From: Tagaea sp. | GTDB lineage: Bacteria > Pseudomonadota > Alphaproteobacteria > CACIAM-22H2 | Reading direction: 5' to 3' | Length of the DNA stretch: 12,322 nucleotides | Assembly (NCBI GenBank): GCA_023653245.1 | Contig: JAMNXK010000023.1 | Span: 1 to 12,322, forward strand | In this document: piece after piece, positions 1 to 7,335 of the stretch | How the letters are laid out: every line of letters starts with the position of its first letter | Numbering within the stretch: position 1 is the stretch's first letter | The notes under the pieces: generated by a model | What the model was told of the DNA's origin: nothing | The model's database searches: none | What the model saw: only the letters and a program-made list of their open reading frames with translations | Position numbers and translations under genes: made by a program

Positions 1-1217
1 CTGAACAGGCCGAGATTGGGGCGCACGAGCATCTCCTGGCCGTCGATCGTCATCGTCTGCTGGCCGATCGATGGCGCCGCGCACGGCGTGGCGGGGGCCA
101 GGATCACGTCCACGCGCTCGAACAGCTTGGCGACCTCGTTGGCGTACCAGCGCCGGAAGCGCTGGGCCTGCACGTACCACGCCGACGGCACCAGCAAGCC
201 CGCAAGCAAACGATCGCGCGTGGCGGGATCGAAATCGTCCGCGCGCTTGCGCAAGCGATGTTCGTGCAGTTGGGCGCCCTCGACCGTGGTGATCGTATAG
301 GCCGCCGCGCGCGCGCGATGGGCTTCGGGGAACACGACTTCGCTTGCGGCGCCGAGCGCCTTGGCGGCTTTGGCGACGGCGGCGAAGCACGCCGGATCGC
401 CGCCTTTGGCGAAATACCCGCCGGCGACCGCCACGCGCAAGCCTTCCGCCCCCAGCGCCAGCGACTGGAACGTGGGCTCATGCGCGCGCGGGCTTTGCGC
501 GGGATCGTCGGGATCGGGGCCTTGCATCGCGTCGTAGCTGAGCGCGAGATCCTTGGCCGAGCGGGCGAGGGGGCCGAGATGGTCGAACGACGCCACGAAC
601 GGGAAGGTGCCGGCCCGGCTCAACCGCCCGAAGGTCGGCTTCAGGCCGAAGATGCCGCACAACGCGGCGGGAACGCGGATCGAACCGTTGGTGTCCGAGC
701 CCAAAGCGATCGGCGCCATGCCCGATGCGACCGCCGCCCCCGAGCCGCCCGACGAGCCGCCGGTCATGCGCGCAAGATCGCGCGGGTTGCGCGACGGCCC
801 GTCATGCGCGTTCTCGCCGGTGAAGTCGTAGGCGTATTCGCCCATGTTGAGCGCGCCCAGACACACCGCGTCGGCTTCGGCGAGTTTGCGGCCCAGGAAC
901 GAGTCCCGCTTGGCGGGCGGCAAATCGTGGTTGATTTTGGATCCGGCGCGCGTCGGCAAGCCTTCGACGTCGAAAAGATTCTTCACCGCATAGGGCACGC
1001 CGGCGAGCGCGCCGAGTTTCCCGCCGCGCGCGCGCTTGGCGTCGACCGCGTCGGCTTCGCGTAAGGCCCGCGCGGCCGTCACGTCGGTGAAGGCGTTGAT
1101 TTCGGGATTGCGCGCCTTGATCCGTTCGAGCAGCGCCTCGGTCACCGCGCGCGCCGACAAGCCGCCCGACGCCACGCGCCGGGCGATCTCGTGCGCCGGC
1201 ATATCGAACGGGGTCAT
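1..1217 (-). CDS. atzE: AtzE-family amidase-signature hydrolase (3' end outside window)
   Basis: Amidase-signature enzyme of the AtzE/GatA group, which cleaves amide bonds; AtzE itself hydrolyses 1-carboxybiuret in cyanuric-acid breakdown. I translated the minus strand from the ATG at 1217 and it stays open to the left edge, giving about 405 residues. The family is usually about 450-465, so roughly 50 C-terminal residues are missing. The Ser-cisSer-Lys triad is visible: K79 in PYAVKNLFD, S155 in GGSSGGSG and the nucleophile S179 in DTNGSIRVP. These are spaced as in GatA. The stretch around PTFGRLSR, FDHLGPLARS and YDAMQGPDP is typical of AtzE rather than GatA. The start overlaps the stop of the upstream DUF4089 gene (ATGA), as expected for the two-subunit AtzE-AtzG enzyme. 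The true substrate here is unknown: no other cyanuric-acid gene is in view. Reading as an amidase is very secure; the AtzE subgroup rests on motifs and the partner gene. Confidence 0.9.
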   Translation of the reverse strand, partial: MTPFDMPAHEIARRVASGGLSARAVTEALLERIKARNPEINAFTDVTAARALREADAVDAKRARGGKLGALAGVPYAVKNLFDVEGLPTRAGSKINHDLPPAKRDSFLGRKLAEADAVCLGALNMGEYAYDFTGENAHDGPSRNPRDLARMTGGSSGGSGAAVASGMAPIALGSDTNGSIRVPAALCGIFGLKPTFGRLSRAGTFPFVASFDHLGPLARSAKDLALSYDAMQGPDPDDPAQSPRAHEPTFQSLALGAEGLRVAVAGGYFAKGGDPACFAAVAKAAKALGAASEVVFPEAHRARAAAYTITTVEGAQLHEHRLRKRADDFDPATRDRLLAGLLVPSAWYVQAQRFRRWYANEVAKLFERVDVILAPATPCAAPSIGQQTMTIDGQEMLVRPNLGLF

Positions 1218-1390
1218 GGGCGCCAAACCGGACCCGGCTCGATCTCGTCGGGCAGCGGGAAGTCGGTCACGAGCTTGGCGATCGCCGCCGTCCGGCCGAG
1301 ATTGGCGACGACGCCCGCCTTGTGCGCGGGATCGAGGGGGAGGGCGATCAGCGCCGCCGCGCGCTCGACATAGGCTTCGAGTTCGTCCAT
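1214..1390 (-). CDS. atzG: AtzG-like small subunit (DUF4089)
   Basis: Short protein of 58 residues beginning MDELEAYVERAAALIALPLD and ending in the PxDEIEPGPVWRP-type tail seen in DUF4089/AtzG proteins. In the known AtzE-AtzG complex the small subunit packs against the amidase and is required for a soluble, active enzyme. The reading frame stays open upstream to an ATG at 1468, giving a longer 84-residue form. I chose the ATG at 1390 because the family begins with a short acidic segment before the AYVxxxAxLxxLPL helix, and because the longer form would run through the metG promoter region. It overlaps the amidase start by ATGA (TGA at 1216-1214, ATG at 1217-1215), so the two are almost certainly co-translated. 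No clear Shine-Dalgarno sequence precedes it. Confidence 0.82.
   Translation of the reverse strand: MDELEAYVERAAALIALPLDPAHKAGVVANLGRTAAIAKLVTDFPLPDEIEPGPVWRP
1337..1344 (+). other. KOPS-like octamer, left of dif, pointing right
   Basis: Reads GGGGAGGG, an exact match to GGGNAGGG. It lies inside atzG and is oriented toward the candidate dif site. Confidence 0.35.
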
Positions 1391-1431
1391 GGCCAAGCTG
1401 ATAGCAAAAACCCGGCCACAGCGGGGTAAAC

Positions 1432-1460
1432 TTGCCCTCGGCGATGCGCCGGGCGATAAA
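1432..1460 (+). promoter_or_regulatory. Candidate sigma-70-type promoter of metG
   Basis: TTGCCC (1432-1437) and GATAAA (1455-1460) are separated by exactly 17 bp, the best spacing for a housekeeping promoter. The -10 box ends 6 nt before the metG ATG at 1467, so transcription would begin at or within a base or two of the start codon. No Shine-Dalgarno sequence lies in between. The box matches are 4 of 6 each, so this is suggestive only. Confidence 0.35.
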
Positions 1461-1466
1461 CCCGGC

Positions 1467-3032
1467 ATGAAAAGCTTCTACGTCACCTCGCCGATCTACT
1501 ACGTCAACGACGTGCCCCATATCGGGCACGCGTATACGTCGCTCGCCTGCGACGTGCAGGCGCGCTTCATGCGCTTCGACGGGTATCGGGTCTTCTTCCT
1601 GTCCGGCACCGACGAGCACGGCCAGAAGGTCGCCAAATCCGCCGCCGCCGCCGGCGTCGATCCGCAAGAACTCGTCGACAAAGTGTCGCAGAATTTCCGC
1701 GCGCTGCTGCCGGCCCTCGGCTGCTCGAACGACGATTTCATCCGCACGACCGAGAAGCGCCATGTCGATGCGTGTCAGGCGATCTGGACGGCGATGGCCG
1801 CGCGCAAGACGCCCAAGGGCAACGACAACATCTATCTCGGCGCCTATTCGGGCTGGTACGCGGTGCGCGACGAGGCCTACTACGAAGAATCGGAACTGAC
1901 CACGGGCGCTGACGGCAAGAAGCGCGCGCCCTCGGGTGCCGACGTCGAGTGGGTCGAGGAGCCGTCCTATTTCTTCCGCCTGTCGGATTGGGGCGATTGG
2001 CTGCTCGATTGGTACGCCAAGAACCCCGATGCGGTCGGCCCGGCGACGCGCCGCAACGAGGTGTCGAGCTTCGTCAAAGGCGGGCTGCAGGATCTGTCGA
2101 TCTCGCGCACCAATTTCGATTGGGGCATCAAGGTGCCCGGCGACGAAAAACACGTGATGTATGTGTGGCTCGACGCGCTGACGAACTACGCGACCGCCGT
2201 CGGCTATCCGGACGTCGAAAGCGAGAAATTCAAGGCCTTCTGGCCCGCCTCGGTCCACATGGTCGGCAAGGACATCGTGCGCTTCCACGCGGTCTACTGG
2301 CCGGCTTTCCTGGCGGCGGCCGACCTTGCGCCGCCGAAGCGGGTTTACGCGCATGGCTGGTGGACCAACGAAGGCCAGAAGATCTCCAAGTCGCTCGGCA
2401 ACGTCATCGAGCCCAACAAACTGATCGAAACCTATGGCCTCGATGCGGTCCGTTACTTCCTGATGCGCGAAGTGCCGTTCGGTCAGGACGGCGATTTCTC
2501 GCACGCCGCGATGATCCGACGCATGAACACCGACCTCGCCAACGATCTGGGCAATCTCGGTCAGCGCGTGCTGTCCTTCGTGGCCAAGAACGCCGGTGCG
2601 GCCGTTCCCACGCCCGGCGCCTTCGCCGATGCGGACCGCGCGCTGCTCGACAAGGCCGCGGCGATGCTCGCGATCGTGCGCGCCGAGATCGCCCAGCAAG
2701 GCTTCCACAAGGCGCTCGACGCGGTGTTCGCCGTGGTCGCCGACGCCAATCGCTATGTCGATGCGCAAGCGCCCTGGACCTTGCGCAAGACCGATCCCGC
2801 GCGCATGGCCACGGTGCTCTACACGCTGATGGAAACGCTGCGGCGCGTCGGCCTGCTTCTGCAAGCCTATATGCCCGGCACGATGGCGAAGCTGCTCGAC
2901 CAGCTGGCGGTGCCGGCGGACAAGCGCGACGCGGCCGCGTGGGACGCGTCGCTCGTGGCGGGCACGGCACTGCCGGCCCCGCAAGGCCTGTTCCCGCGCC
3001 ATGTGGAGGCGGGGGAAGGGGCCAAGACATGA
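1467..3032 (+). CDS. metG: Methionyl-tRNA synthetase
   Basis: Class I aminoacyl-tRNA synthetase that charges tRNA-Met with methionine in the cytoplasm. The 521-residue product starts MKSFYVTSPIYYVND, the usual family start. An in-frame ATG at 1389 would add 26 residues unlike the family and would overlap atzG, so I rejected it. The HIGH motif is at residues 18-21 and the KMSKS motif reads KISKS at 305-309. The connective-peptide region at about residues 128-165 (SGWYAVRDEAYYEESELT, then EWVEEPSYFF) lacks the zinc-binding cysteine pairs of the E. coli and Thermus enzymes, a form I associate with alphaproteobacterial MetG. There is no C-terminal tRNA-binding extension. The last codons overlap the TatD-family gene by ATGA. 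It heads a three-gene operon that begins from the short divergent gap with atzG. Confidence 0.97.
   Translation: MKSFYVTSPIYYVNDVPHIGHAYTSLACDVQARFMRFDGYRVFFLSGTDEHGQKVAKSAAAAGVDPQELVDKVSQNFRALLPALGCSNDDFIRTTEKRHVDACQAIWTAMAARKTPKGNDNIYLGAYSGWYAVRDEAYYEESELTTGADGKKRAPSGADVEWVEEPSYFFRLSDWGDWLLDWYAKNPDAVGPATRRNEVSSFVKGGLQDLSISRTNFDWGIKVPGDEKHVMYVWLDALTNYATAVGYPDVESEKFKAFWPASVHMVGKDIVRFHAVYWPAFLAAADLAPPKRVYAHGWWTNEGQKISKSLGNVIEPNKLIETYGLDAVRYFLMREVPFGQDGDFSHAAMIRRMNTDLANDLGNLGQRVLSFVAKNAGAAVPTPGAFADADRALLDKAAAMLAIVRAEIAQQGFHKALDAVFAVVADANRYVDAQAPWTLRKTDPARMATVLYTLMETLRRVGLLLQAYMPGTMAKLLDQLAVPADKRDAAAWDASLVAGTALPAPQGLFPRHVEAGEGAKT
3013..3020 (+). other. KOPS-like octamer, left of dif, pointing right
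   Basis: Reads GGGAAGGG. It lies at the 3' end of metG, where it may also act as the ribosome-binding region of the TatD-family gene, so its purine richness has a second explanation. Confidence 0.35.
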
Positions 3033-3826
3033 ACTTGGTCGATTCCCACTGCCATCTCGATTACCCGGAACTCCAGAAGGATTTCCCGGGCGTACTGGCG
3101 CGCGCGCGCGCGGCGGGGGTGGAGACGATGCTGGCCATCGGCACGCGGCTCTCGGCCTTCGAGAACGTGCGCAAGATCGCCGAAGCCGCGCCCAACATCT
3201 TCTGCACCGTCGGCATCCATCCGCACGAGGCGGCCAACGAAACCGCCGCGGTCGAAGCGCTGCTCGCGCACGCGGCGCATCCGAAGGTCGTGGGCATCGG
3301 CGAGACGGGGCTCGATTACTACTACGAGAAATCCCCGCGCGAACCGCAGCGCGAGAATTTCCGCGCCCATATGCGCGCGGCCCACGAAAGCGGCCTGCCG
3401 CTGGTGATCCATACCCGCGACGCCGACGCGGACACGGCCGAGATGCTCGACTGGGCCGCCAAGGAATTGCCCGGCGTCACGGGCGTGCTGCATTGCTTCA
3501 CGTCGAGCTTGGAACTCGCCCGGCACGCGCTGGGGCTAGGCTATTTCATCTCGATCTCGGGCATCGTCACGTTCAAGAACGCCGAAGATTTGCGCCGCAC
3601 GGTGCGCGAAATCCCGCTCGACCGCTTGCTGGTCGAAACGGACTCGCCGTATCTCGCCCCCGTGCCGATGCGCGGCAAACCGTGCGAGCCGAGCTACGTG
3701 GTCCATACCGCGCGCTGCGTGGCGGGCCTCAAGGACGTGAGCGTCGAGGCGCTGGGCGACGTCACGACCGCGAATTTCCACCGGCTGTTCGCGCGCGTGA
3801 AGCGCGTCTCCGTCCAAGCCGCATGA
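3029..3826 (+). CDS. TatD-family metal-dependent hydrolase (YcfH-like)
   Basis: Member of the TatD DNase family: TIM-barrel, divalent-metal hydrolases, some with 3'-5' exonuclease or deoxyribonuclease activity. The 265-residue length is normal. Expected metal and active-site positions are present: H7 and H9 in DSHCHLD, E92 in IGETGLDYYY, H128 in VIHTRDAD, H155 in VLHCFTSS and D205 in ETDSPYLAPVPMRGKP. The ATG at 3029 overlaps the metG stop (ATGA) and is preceded by purine-rich runs (GGAGG at 3004-3008, GGGAAGGGG at 3013-3021). The stop overlaps the next gene in the same way, so the three genes form one translationally coupled unit. The position next to metG and before a PhnP-like hydrolase points to the YcfH branch, commonly found in a holB-metG neighbourhood. 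The in vivo substrate is not established from sequence. Confidence 0.94.
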   Translation: MNLVDSHCHLDYPELQKDFPGVLARARAAGVETMLAIGTRLSAFENVRKIAEAAPNIFCTVGIHPHEAANETAAVEALLAHAAHPKVVGIGETGLDYYYEKSPREPQRENFRAHMRAAHESGLPLVIHTRDADADTAEMLDWAAKELPGVTGVLHCFTSSLELARHALGLGYFISISGIVTFKNAEDLRRTVREIPLDRLLVETDSPYLAPVPMRGKPCEPSYVVHTARCVAGLKDVSVEALGDVTTANFHRLFARVKRVSVQAA

Positions 3827-4629
3827 GCGTTGCGCTCAAAGTGACGATGCTGGGGAGCGGCGCATCCTCGGGCGTGCCGGTGATCGGCTGCAAGTGCGCG
3901 GTTTGTTCCTCGAGCGATCCGCGCGACAAACGCACGCGGGTTTCCATCGTCGTCGAAAGCGCCACCACGCGCATCCTGGTCGATGCGAGTCCGGATCTGC
4001 GTCAGCAGCTGCTGGCCACGGGCATGACCAAATTCGACGCGGTCGTGTTCACCCACGAGCACGCCGATCACATGCATGGGATCGACGAGCTGCGTTCGCT
4101 GAATTGGCACAAGAACGGGCCGCTCGACGCCTATGGCGACGCGCGGACCTTGGCCGAAGCCCGGCGCCGGTTCGGCTATGCGTTCGAGCCGCCGGGCGAA
4201 ATGACCGCCAAGGGCGTCTGGGTCGTGCCGGTGCTGACGCCTCGGATCGTCGAGCCCGGCGTTCCGTTCCGGATCGGCGATATCGACGTGGCGGCCTTCG
4301 TCCAGATCCATGGCGGCGATCGCGATCCGACGCTGGGTCTCCGGTTCGGCGATTTCGCGTACTCGACCGACGTGAAGGAACTCCCCGAGGCGGGGTTCGC
4401 GGCACTGGCGGGCATCGACACCTGGATCGTCGATTGCCTGCAAGAGCCGCCCAACTGGGCCCATAGCCATCTCGCCCAGACCCTCGAATGGATCGAACGG
4501 GTGGGGCCGCGCCGGGCGGTGCTGACCCATATGAACCACCGTGCGGCGTACGCCGACTGGGCCGCGAAACTGCCCGAAGGCGTCGAGCCGGGCTATGATG
4601 GATTGGTTCTGGATATACTTGGGGGATAA
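3823..4629 (+). CDS. PhnP-like metallo-beta-lactamase-fold hydrolase
   Basis: MBL-fold metal-dependent hydrolase of 268 residues. The metal motif HEHADH is at residues 78-83, and further ligands are expected at the aspartate in STDVKELPE and at histidines in the C-terminal SHLAQTLEW and LTHMNHR segments. Near the N terminus, GCKCAVC gives C23, C25 and C28. This is the C-x-C-x-x-C arrangement that holds a structural zinc in the phosphodiesterase PhnP. The start LGSGASSGVPVIGC is also family-like. PhnP acts on cyclic ribose phosphates in phosphonate use, but no phosphonate genes are in view. This metG-linked subgroup is therefore better called a PhnP-like phosphodiesterase of unknown substrate. 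Its ATG overlaps the upstream stop (ATGA), and it is the last gene of the metG operon. The candidate dif site begins 34 bp after its stop codon. Confidence 0.92.
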   Translation: MSVALKVTMLGSGASSGVPVIGCKCAVCSSSDPRDKRTRVSIVVESATTRILVDASPDLRQQLLATGMTKFDAVVFTHEHADHMHGIDELRSLNWHKNGPLDAYGDARTLAEARRRFGYAFEPPGEMTAKGVWVVPVLTPRIVEPGVPFRIGDIDVAAFVQIHGGDRDPTLGLRFGDFAYSTDVKELPEAGFAALAGIDTWIVDCLQEPPNWAHSHLAQTLEWIERVGPRRAVLTHMNHRAAYADWAAKLPEGVEPGYDGLVLDILGG

Positions 4630-4662
4630 AGCGTAACCCATTTACTAGAATAGGCTTCCATA

Positions 4663-4690
4663 GTTTTTGATAATCTATATTATGCGATCT
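4663..4690 (-). other. Candidate dif site (XerC/XerD chromosome-dimer resolution)
   Basis: Read on the minus strand, this 28-bp sequence splits into an 11-bp left arm (AGATCGCATAA), a 6-bp centre (TATAGA) and an 11-bp right arm (TTATCAAAAAC). Set against the E. coli dif site from memory, 19 of 28 positions agree, including CGCATAA in the XerC-side arm and the TTAT that opens the XerD-side arm. The inner ATAA/TTAT dyad around a 6-bp spacer is the hallmark of Xer core sites. It lies in an AT-rich, gene-free gap in otherwise GC-rich DNA. All FtsK-orienting octamers seen in the window point toward it. Similarity plus context make it a good candidate; recombination has not been shown. Confidence 0.75.
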
Positions 4691-4755
4691 AAGGACACCG
4701 GCCTACGGGTCTGATAGACTGCGTGCCGGTCTCGATTCCGGATGGTCCCGCTCCG

Positions 4756-5580
4756 ATGCCCAGCGATCTCGACCATGCTTGGTTCTGGCTCTTGGCCAAT
4801 GCGGCCGAGCTGCGCGACGTGATGATCGCCGCGGCCGCCGGCGCCGTGCTGCCATTCCTGGCATGGCGCGCCTGGACCGCGCGGCGCCTGGTCGAAGCCC
4901 AGCAGCGCACCGCCGAGGCCACCGAGCTCGGTCGCTCGGCCGAGATCATGGCGCAGTCCTTCGCCGGGCTTGGCGACGACAAGGTGCAGATCCGCGTCGG
5001 CTCGATCTATTCGCTGGAACGCCAGGCGCGCGAGCGGCCGAAGGACCAAGGCCCGATCGTCCAGACCTTGGCGGCTTTCGTGCGCGAGCGTTGCCCGGCC
5101 CCGCCCCAGCCGGTCACGGCCGAGAGCATCTATCGCGCGATCCAGACCGACGTGCAGGCGGCGCTGAGCGTGCTCGGGCGGCGCTTGCGCGCCAACGATC
5201 CGCCGGGCGCGCGGCTCTCTTTCGCCGGCGCCAATCTCTCGGGCTACGATTTCGCCGACGGCGATTTCACCGGCGCGAGCTTCAAGGGCGCTTATCTTTG
5301 CGCGGCGAACTTCGCCGGGGCGAAGCTCCTGCGCGGGGATTTCCAGCTCGCCGTCGCCGACCAGACCGATTTCTACGCCGCCGACGCGCGCGAGGCTTCG
5401 TTCTCGGCCGCCTATTGCGGCTCGGCCCGGTTCGCGCATGCCGATCTGCGCAAGGCGGCTTTCGTCGATGCCGATCTGCGCATGGCCGATTTCGCCCACG
5501 CCCAGGTCGAAGCGGTGGATTGGCGCGGTGCGGCCCTCGACGGCGCCGCCCTGCCCGCCAAGGCCCTACCCAAGGCGTAA
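4756..5580 (+). CDS. Membrane-anchored pentapeptide-repeat protein
   Basis: Protein of 274 residues in three parts. The N terminus has one hydrophobic segment at about residues 20-37 (MIAAAAGAVLPFLAW), followed by a polar helical stretch rich in A, E, Q and R, as in membrane proteins that precede a coiled coil. Residues 75-112 (KVQIRVGSIYSLERQAR, then QTLAAFVRE) match the segment commonly found before pentapeptide repeats in such proteins. Residues 155-265 are A(D/N)LxxAxF-type repeats (for example FAGANLSGYDF and FADGDFTGASF), which fold as a right-handed beta-helix. The job is unknown; such proteins are often scaffolds. An in-frame GTG at 4723 is possible, but the ATG at 4756 gives the better N terminus. 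It is the first gene to the right of the dif-like site and ends 24 bp before mazG. Confidence 0.85.
   Translation: MPSDLDHAWFWLLANAAELRDVMIAAAAGAVLPFLAWRAWTARRLVEAQQRTAEATELGRSAEIMAQSFAGLGDDKVQIRVGSIYSLERQARERPKDQGPIVQTLAAFVRERCPAPPQPVTAESIYRAIQTDVQAALSVLGRRLRANDPPGARLSFAGANLSGYDFADGDFTGASFKGAYLCAANFAGAKLLRGDFQLAVADQTDFYAADAREASFSAAYCGSARFAHADLRKAAFVDADLRMADFAHAQVEAVDWRGAALDGAALPAKALPKA
5549..5556 (-). other. KOPS-like octamer, right of dif, pointing left
   Basis: The plus strand reads CCCTGCCC, that is GGGCAGGG on the minus strand. It is in the last codons of the pentapeptide-repeat gene and directed back toward the candidate dif site. Confidence 0.35.
5564..5571 (-). other. KOPS-like octamer, right of dif, pointing left
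   Basis: The plus strand reads CCCTACCC, that is GGGTAGGG on the minus strand. It lies 15 bp from the previous match, forming a close pair. Confidence 0.35.
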
Positions 5581-5604
5581 TCCCGGCCCTATACCCTCGC
5601 TCCC

Positions 5605-6411
5605 ATGACCGATCCGACCGATTCCAAGGCGCCGCCGATGGCCCGCCTTTTGGCCGTGATGGCCCAATTGCGCGATCCCGTTTCCGGCTGCGCCTGGGAC
5701 ATCGAGCAGAATTTCGACACCATCGCGCCCTACACGGTCGAGGAGGCCTATGAAGTCGCCGACGCGATAGCCAAGAAGGACATGACGGCGTTGCGCGAGG
5801 AGCTTGGCGATCTGCTGTTCCAGGTCGTTTTTCACGCCCGTATGGCCGAGGAAGAGAAGCGCTTCGATTTCGACGACGTGGCGCGCGACCTCGCCGACAA
5901 GATGGTCCGCCGGCATCCGCATGTCTTCGCCAAGCGCGAGGACAAAACCGCCGAAGAACAGACCGAAGCCTGGGAAGCGACCAAGGCGCACGAGCGCAGC
6001 GCCAAGGCGCAATCCGGCGCGCTCGACGGCGTGCCGCTCGCTTTGCCCGCGGCCTTGCGCGCCCAAAAGCTGCAGAAGCGCGCGAGCCGCGTCGGCTTCG
6101 ACTGGGGTACGGCGGGTGCCGCCCTCGACAAGGTCGAGGAGGAGGTCGAGGAGCTGCGCGTCGAACTCGCCGTCGCCGACCAAAAGCGGCTCGAGGAGGA
6201 ACTCGGCGACGTGTTGTTCGCCATCGTCAACGTCGCGCGTCTGGCCGGCGTGGACGCCGAGACCGCCTTGCGCGGTGCGAACGCCAAATTCGAGCGCCGC
6301 TTCCGCCGGGTCGAGGAAAAGCTCTACGACAAAGGCCGCACGCCCGCGGAATCCGATCTCGCCGAGATGGACAAGCTGTGGGACGAAGCGAAGAAAGAGG
6401 AGCGCGCGTGA
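5605..6411 (+). CDS. mazG: Nucleoside triphosphate pyrophosphohydrolase MazG
   Basis: House-cleaning enzyme that hydrolyses nucleoside triphosphates, including non-canonical ones, to monophosphate and pyrophosphate. The 268 residues contain two MazG domains, as in E. coli MazG. The first has EEAYE at 46-50 and REELGDLLFQ at 64-73. The second has EEEVEEL at 178-184 and EEELGDVLFA at 197-206. These supply the E-x-x-E and E-x-x-D magnesium ligands. The N-terminal motif usually written GCPWD reads GCAWD (residues 28-32). The segment ALPALRAQKLQKRAS-like at about 147-162 links the domains, and the C-terminal KFERRFRRVEE is typical. There is no Shine-Dalgarno sequence; a TATACC hexamer (5590-5595) lies 9 nt before the ATG, hinting at a leaderless transcript. 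The stop overlaps the next gene by GTGA. Confidence 0.95.
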   Translation: MTDPTDSKAPPMARLLAVMAQLRDPVSGCAWDIEQNFDTIAPYTVEEAYEVADAIAKKDMTALREELGDLLFQVVFHARMAEEEKRFDFDDVARDLADKMVRRHPHVFAKREDKTAEEQTEAWEATKAHERSAKAQSGALDGVPLALPAALRAQKLQKRASRVGFDWGTAGAALDKVEEEVEELRVELAVADQKRLEEELGDVLFAIVNVARLAGVDAETALRGANAKFERRFRRVEEKLYDKGRTPAESDLAEMDKLWDEAKKEERA

Positions 6412-7271
6412 CGCCGGCGTCGCGGCGCTACACCGCCTCGGACGGGCTGTCGCTGCACTATTTCGACTGGGCGCCGGCGGCGGGCCCAGACCGCCGCATC
6501 GACGTGCTGTGCTTGCCCGGTCTCACGCGCCACGCCAACGATTTCGACGACGTTGCCCCGCGCCTCGCCGCCCTGGGCCATCGCGTGATCTGCCCCGATC
6601 TGCGCGGCCGCGGCCGCTCGGACTACGCCAAGGATCCCGCGAGCTACGCCCCGCCCCAGTATTTCGACGATCTGCGCGCGCTCGCCATCGTCGCGCGCCT
6701 CGGCGAATTCGCCGCGATCGGCACCTCGTTCGGCGGCTTGCTCGCCATGGCGCTGGCGACGGTCATGCCTTGCGCGGTCCGCGGCGTGGCGATGAACGAT
6801 ATCGGCCCCGACATCGCGCGCGGCGGTGCGGGGCGCATCCTCGAGTATATCTCGGTCGACCGCGTGCAGCCCGATTGGGCGGCCGCGTCGGTCGCCTTGC
6901 GCGAATTCCTGCCCGACGTGCTGGCCGGCGATTCCGAAGGCTGGTCGAAACTGGTGCGCAACACCTATCGCGAAGGTGCCGACGGCAAGCTCCATTTCGA
7001 TTGGGACACGCGGATTTCGGCGGCCCTCAAACCCGGCCCAGATCCCGAGATCGATCTTTGGGCGTTGTGGCGCGGGCTCGCCGACATTCCCGTGCTCGCG
7101 GTGCGCGGCGGCAAGTCCGACGTGCTCTCGGCCGAGACCTTCGCGGCGATGAAGGCGACGAAGCCCGGCCTCATGCAGCTCGAACTGCCGGGCATCGGCC
7201 ACACGCCCACGCTCGACGAGCCCGCGTCGCGTCTCGCCCTCGACATCTGGCTCGCGCGTATCGAGACATGA
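6408..7271 (+). CDS. Alpha/beta-fold hydrolase
   Basis: Serine hydrolase of the alpha/beta fold, 287 residues when started at the GTG at 6408. I chose that start because it overlaps the mazG stop (GTGA) and begins directly before the usual first strand (RRYTASDGLSLHYFDW). An ATG at 6378 would add ten residues from inside mazG. The nucleophile elbow is GTSFGG with S107. The acid is likely D238 in RGGKSDVLS and the base H265 in GIGHTPTLDEP. The oxyanion region is LPGLTRH at 36-42 and DLRGRGRSDY follows at 64-73. The cap domain spans about residues 132-205. Members of this type cleave esters, lactones or C-C bonds, and sequence alone does not settle the substrate. Coupling with mazG suggests shared expression rather than a shared reaction. 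Confidence 0.9.
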   Translation: MTPASRRYTASDGLSLHYFDWAPAAGPDRRIDVLCLPGLTRHANDFDDVAPRLAALGHRVICPDLRGRGRSDYAKDPASYAPPQYFDDLRALAIVARLGEFAAIGTSFGGLLAMALATVMPCAVRGVAMNDIGPDIARGGAGRILEYISVDRVQPDWAAASVALREFLPDVLAGDSEGWSKLVRNTYREGADGKLHFDWDTRISAALKPGPDPEIDLWALWRGLADIPVLAVRGGKSDVLSAETFAAMKATKPGLMQLELPGIGHTPTLDEPASRLALDIWLARIET

Positions 7272-7335
7272 TCGGACTTGTCCGGTCGCGCGCCGGGCGC
7301 GAGACTCCCCGCCCCGCCATTCGAAGGGTCTTCCG

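Noticed and set aside
1389..1466. Upstream in-frame ATG for metG adding 26 residues
   Set aside because: The added residues are unlike MetG, overlap the divergent atzG start, and would place the candidate promoter inside the gene.
4697..4755. tRNA-like look: nested stems ACCGGC/GCCGGT and GTCT/AGAC, and a CTCGATT loop flanked by CCGG resembling a T-arm
   Set aside because: No acceptor stem, D-arm or proper 7-base anticodon loop can be closed, so a tRNA or tRNA fragment is not supported. It may be simple secondary structure in the leader of the pentapeptide-repeat gene.
4723..4755. In-frame GTG start for the pentapeptide-repeat protein
   Set aside because: The extra eleven residues (proline-rich) precede a normal N terminus at the ATG, and no ribosome-binding site favours the GTG. 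It cannot be fully excluded.
4675..5499. Long open frame on the minus strand across the pentapeptide-repeat gene
   Set aside because: It reads through a clear coding gene in the opposite direction, has no recognisable domain and is a common artefact of high-GC codon bias.
7273..7302. Two hairpins (CGGAC/GTCCG and TCGCGC/GCGCGA) between the alpha/beta hydrolase and the dehydratase
   Set aside because: Stems are short and no T-tract follows, so a terminator call is not supported.
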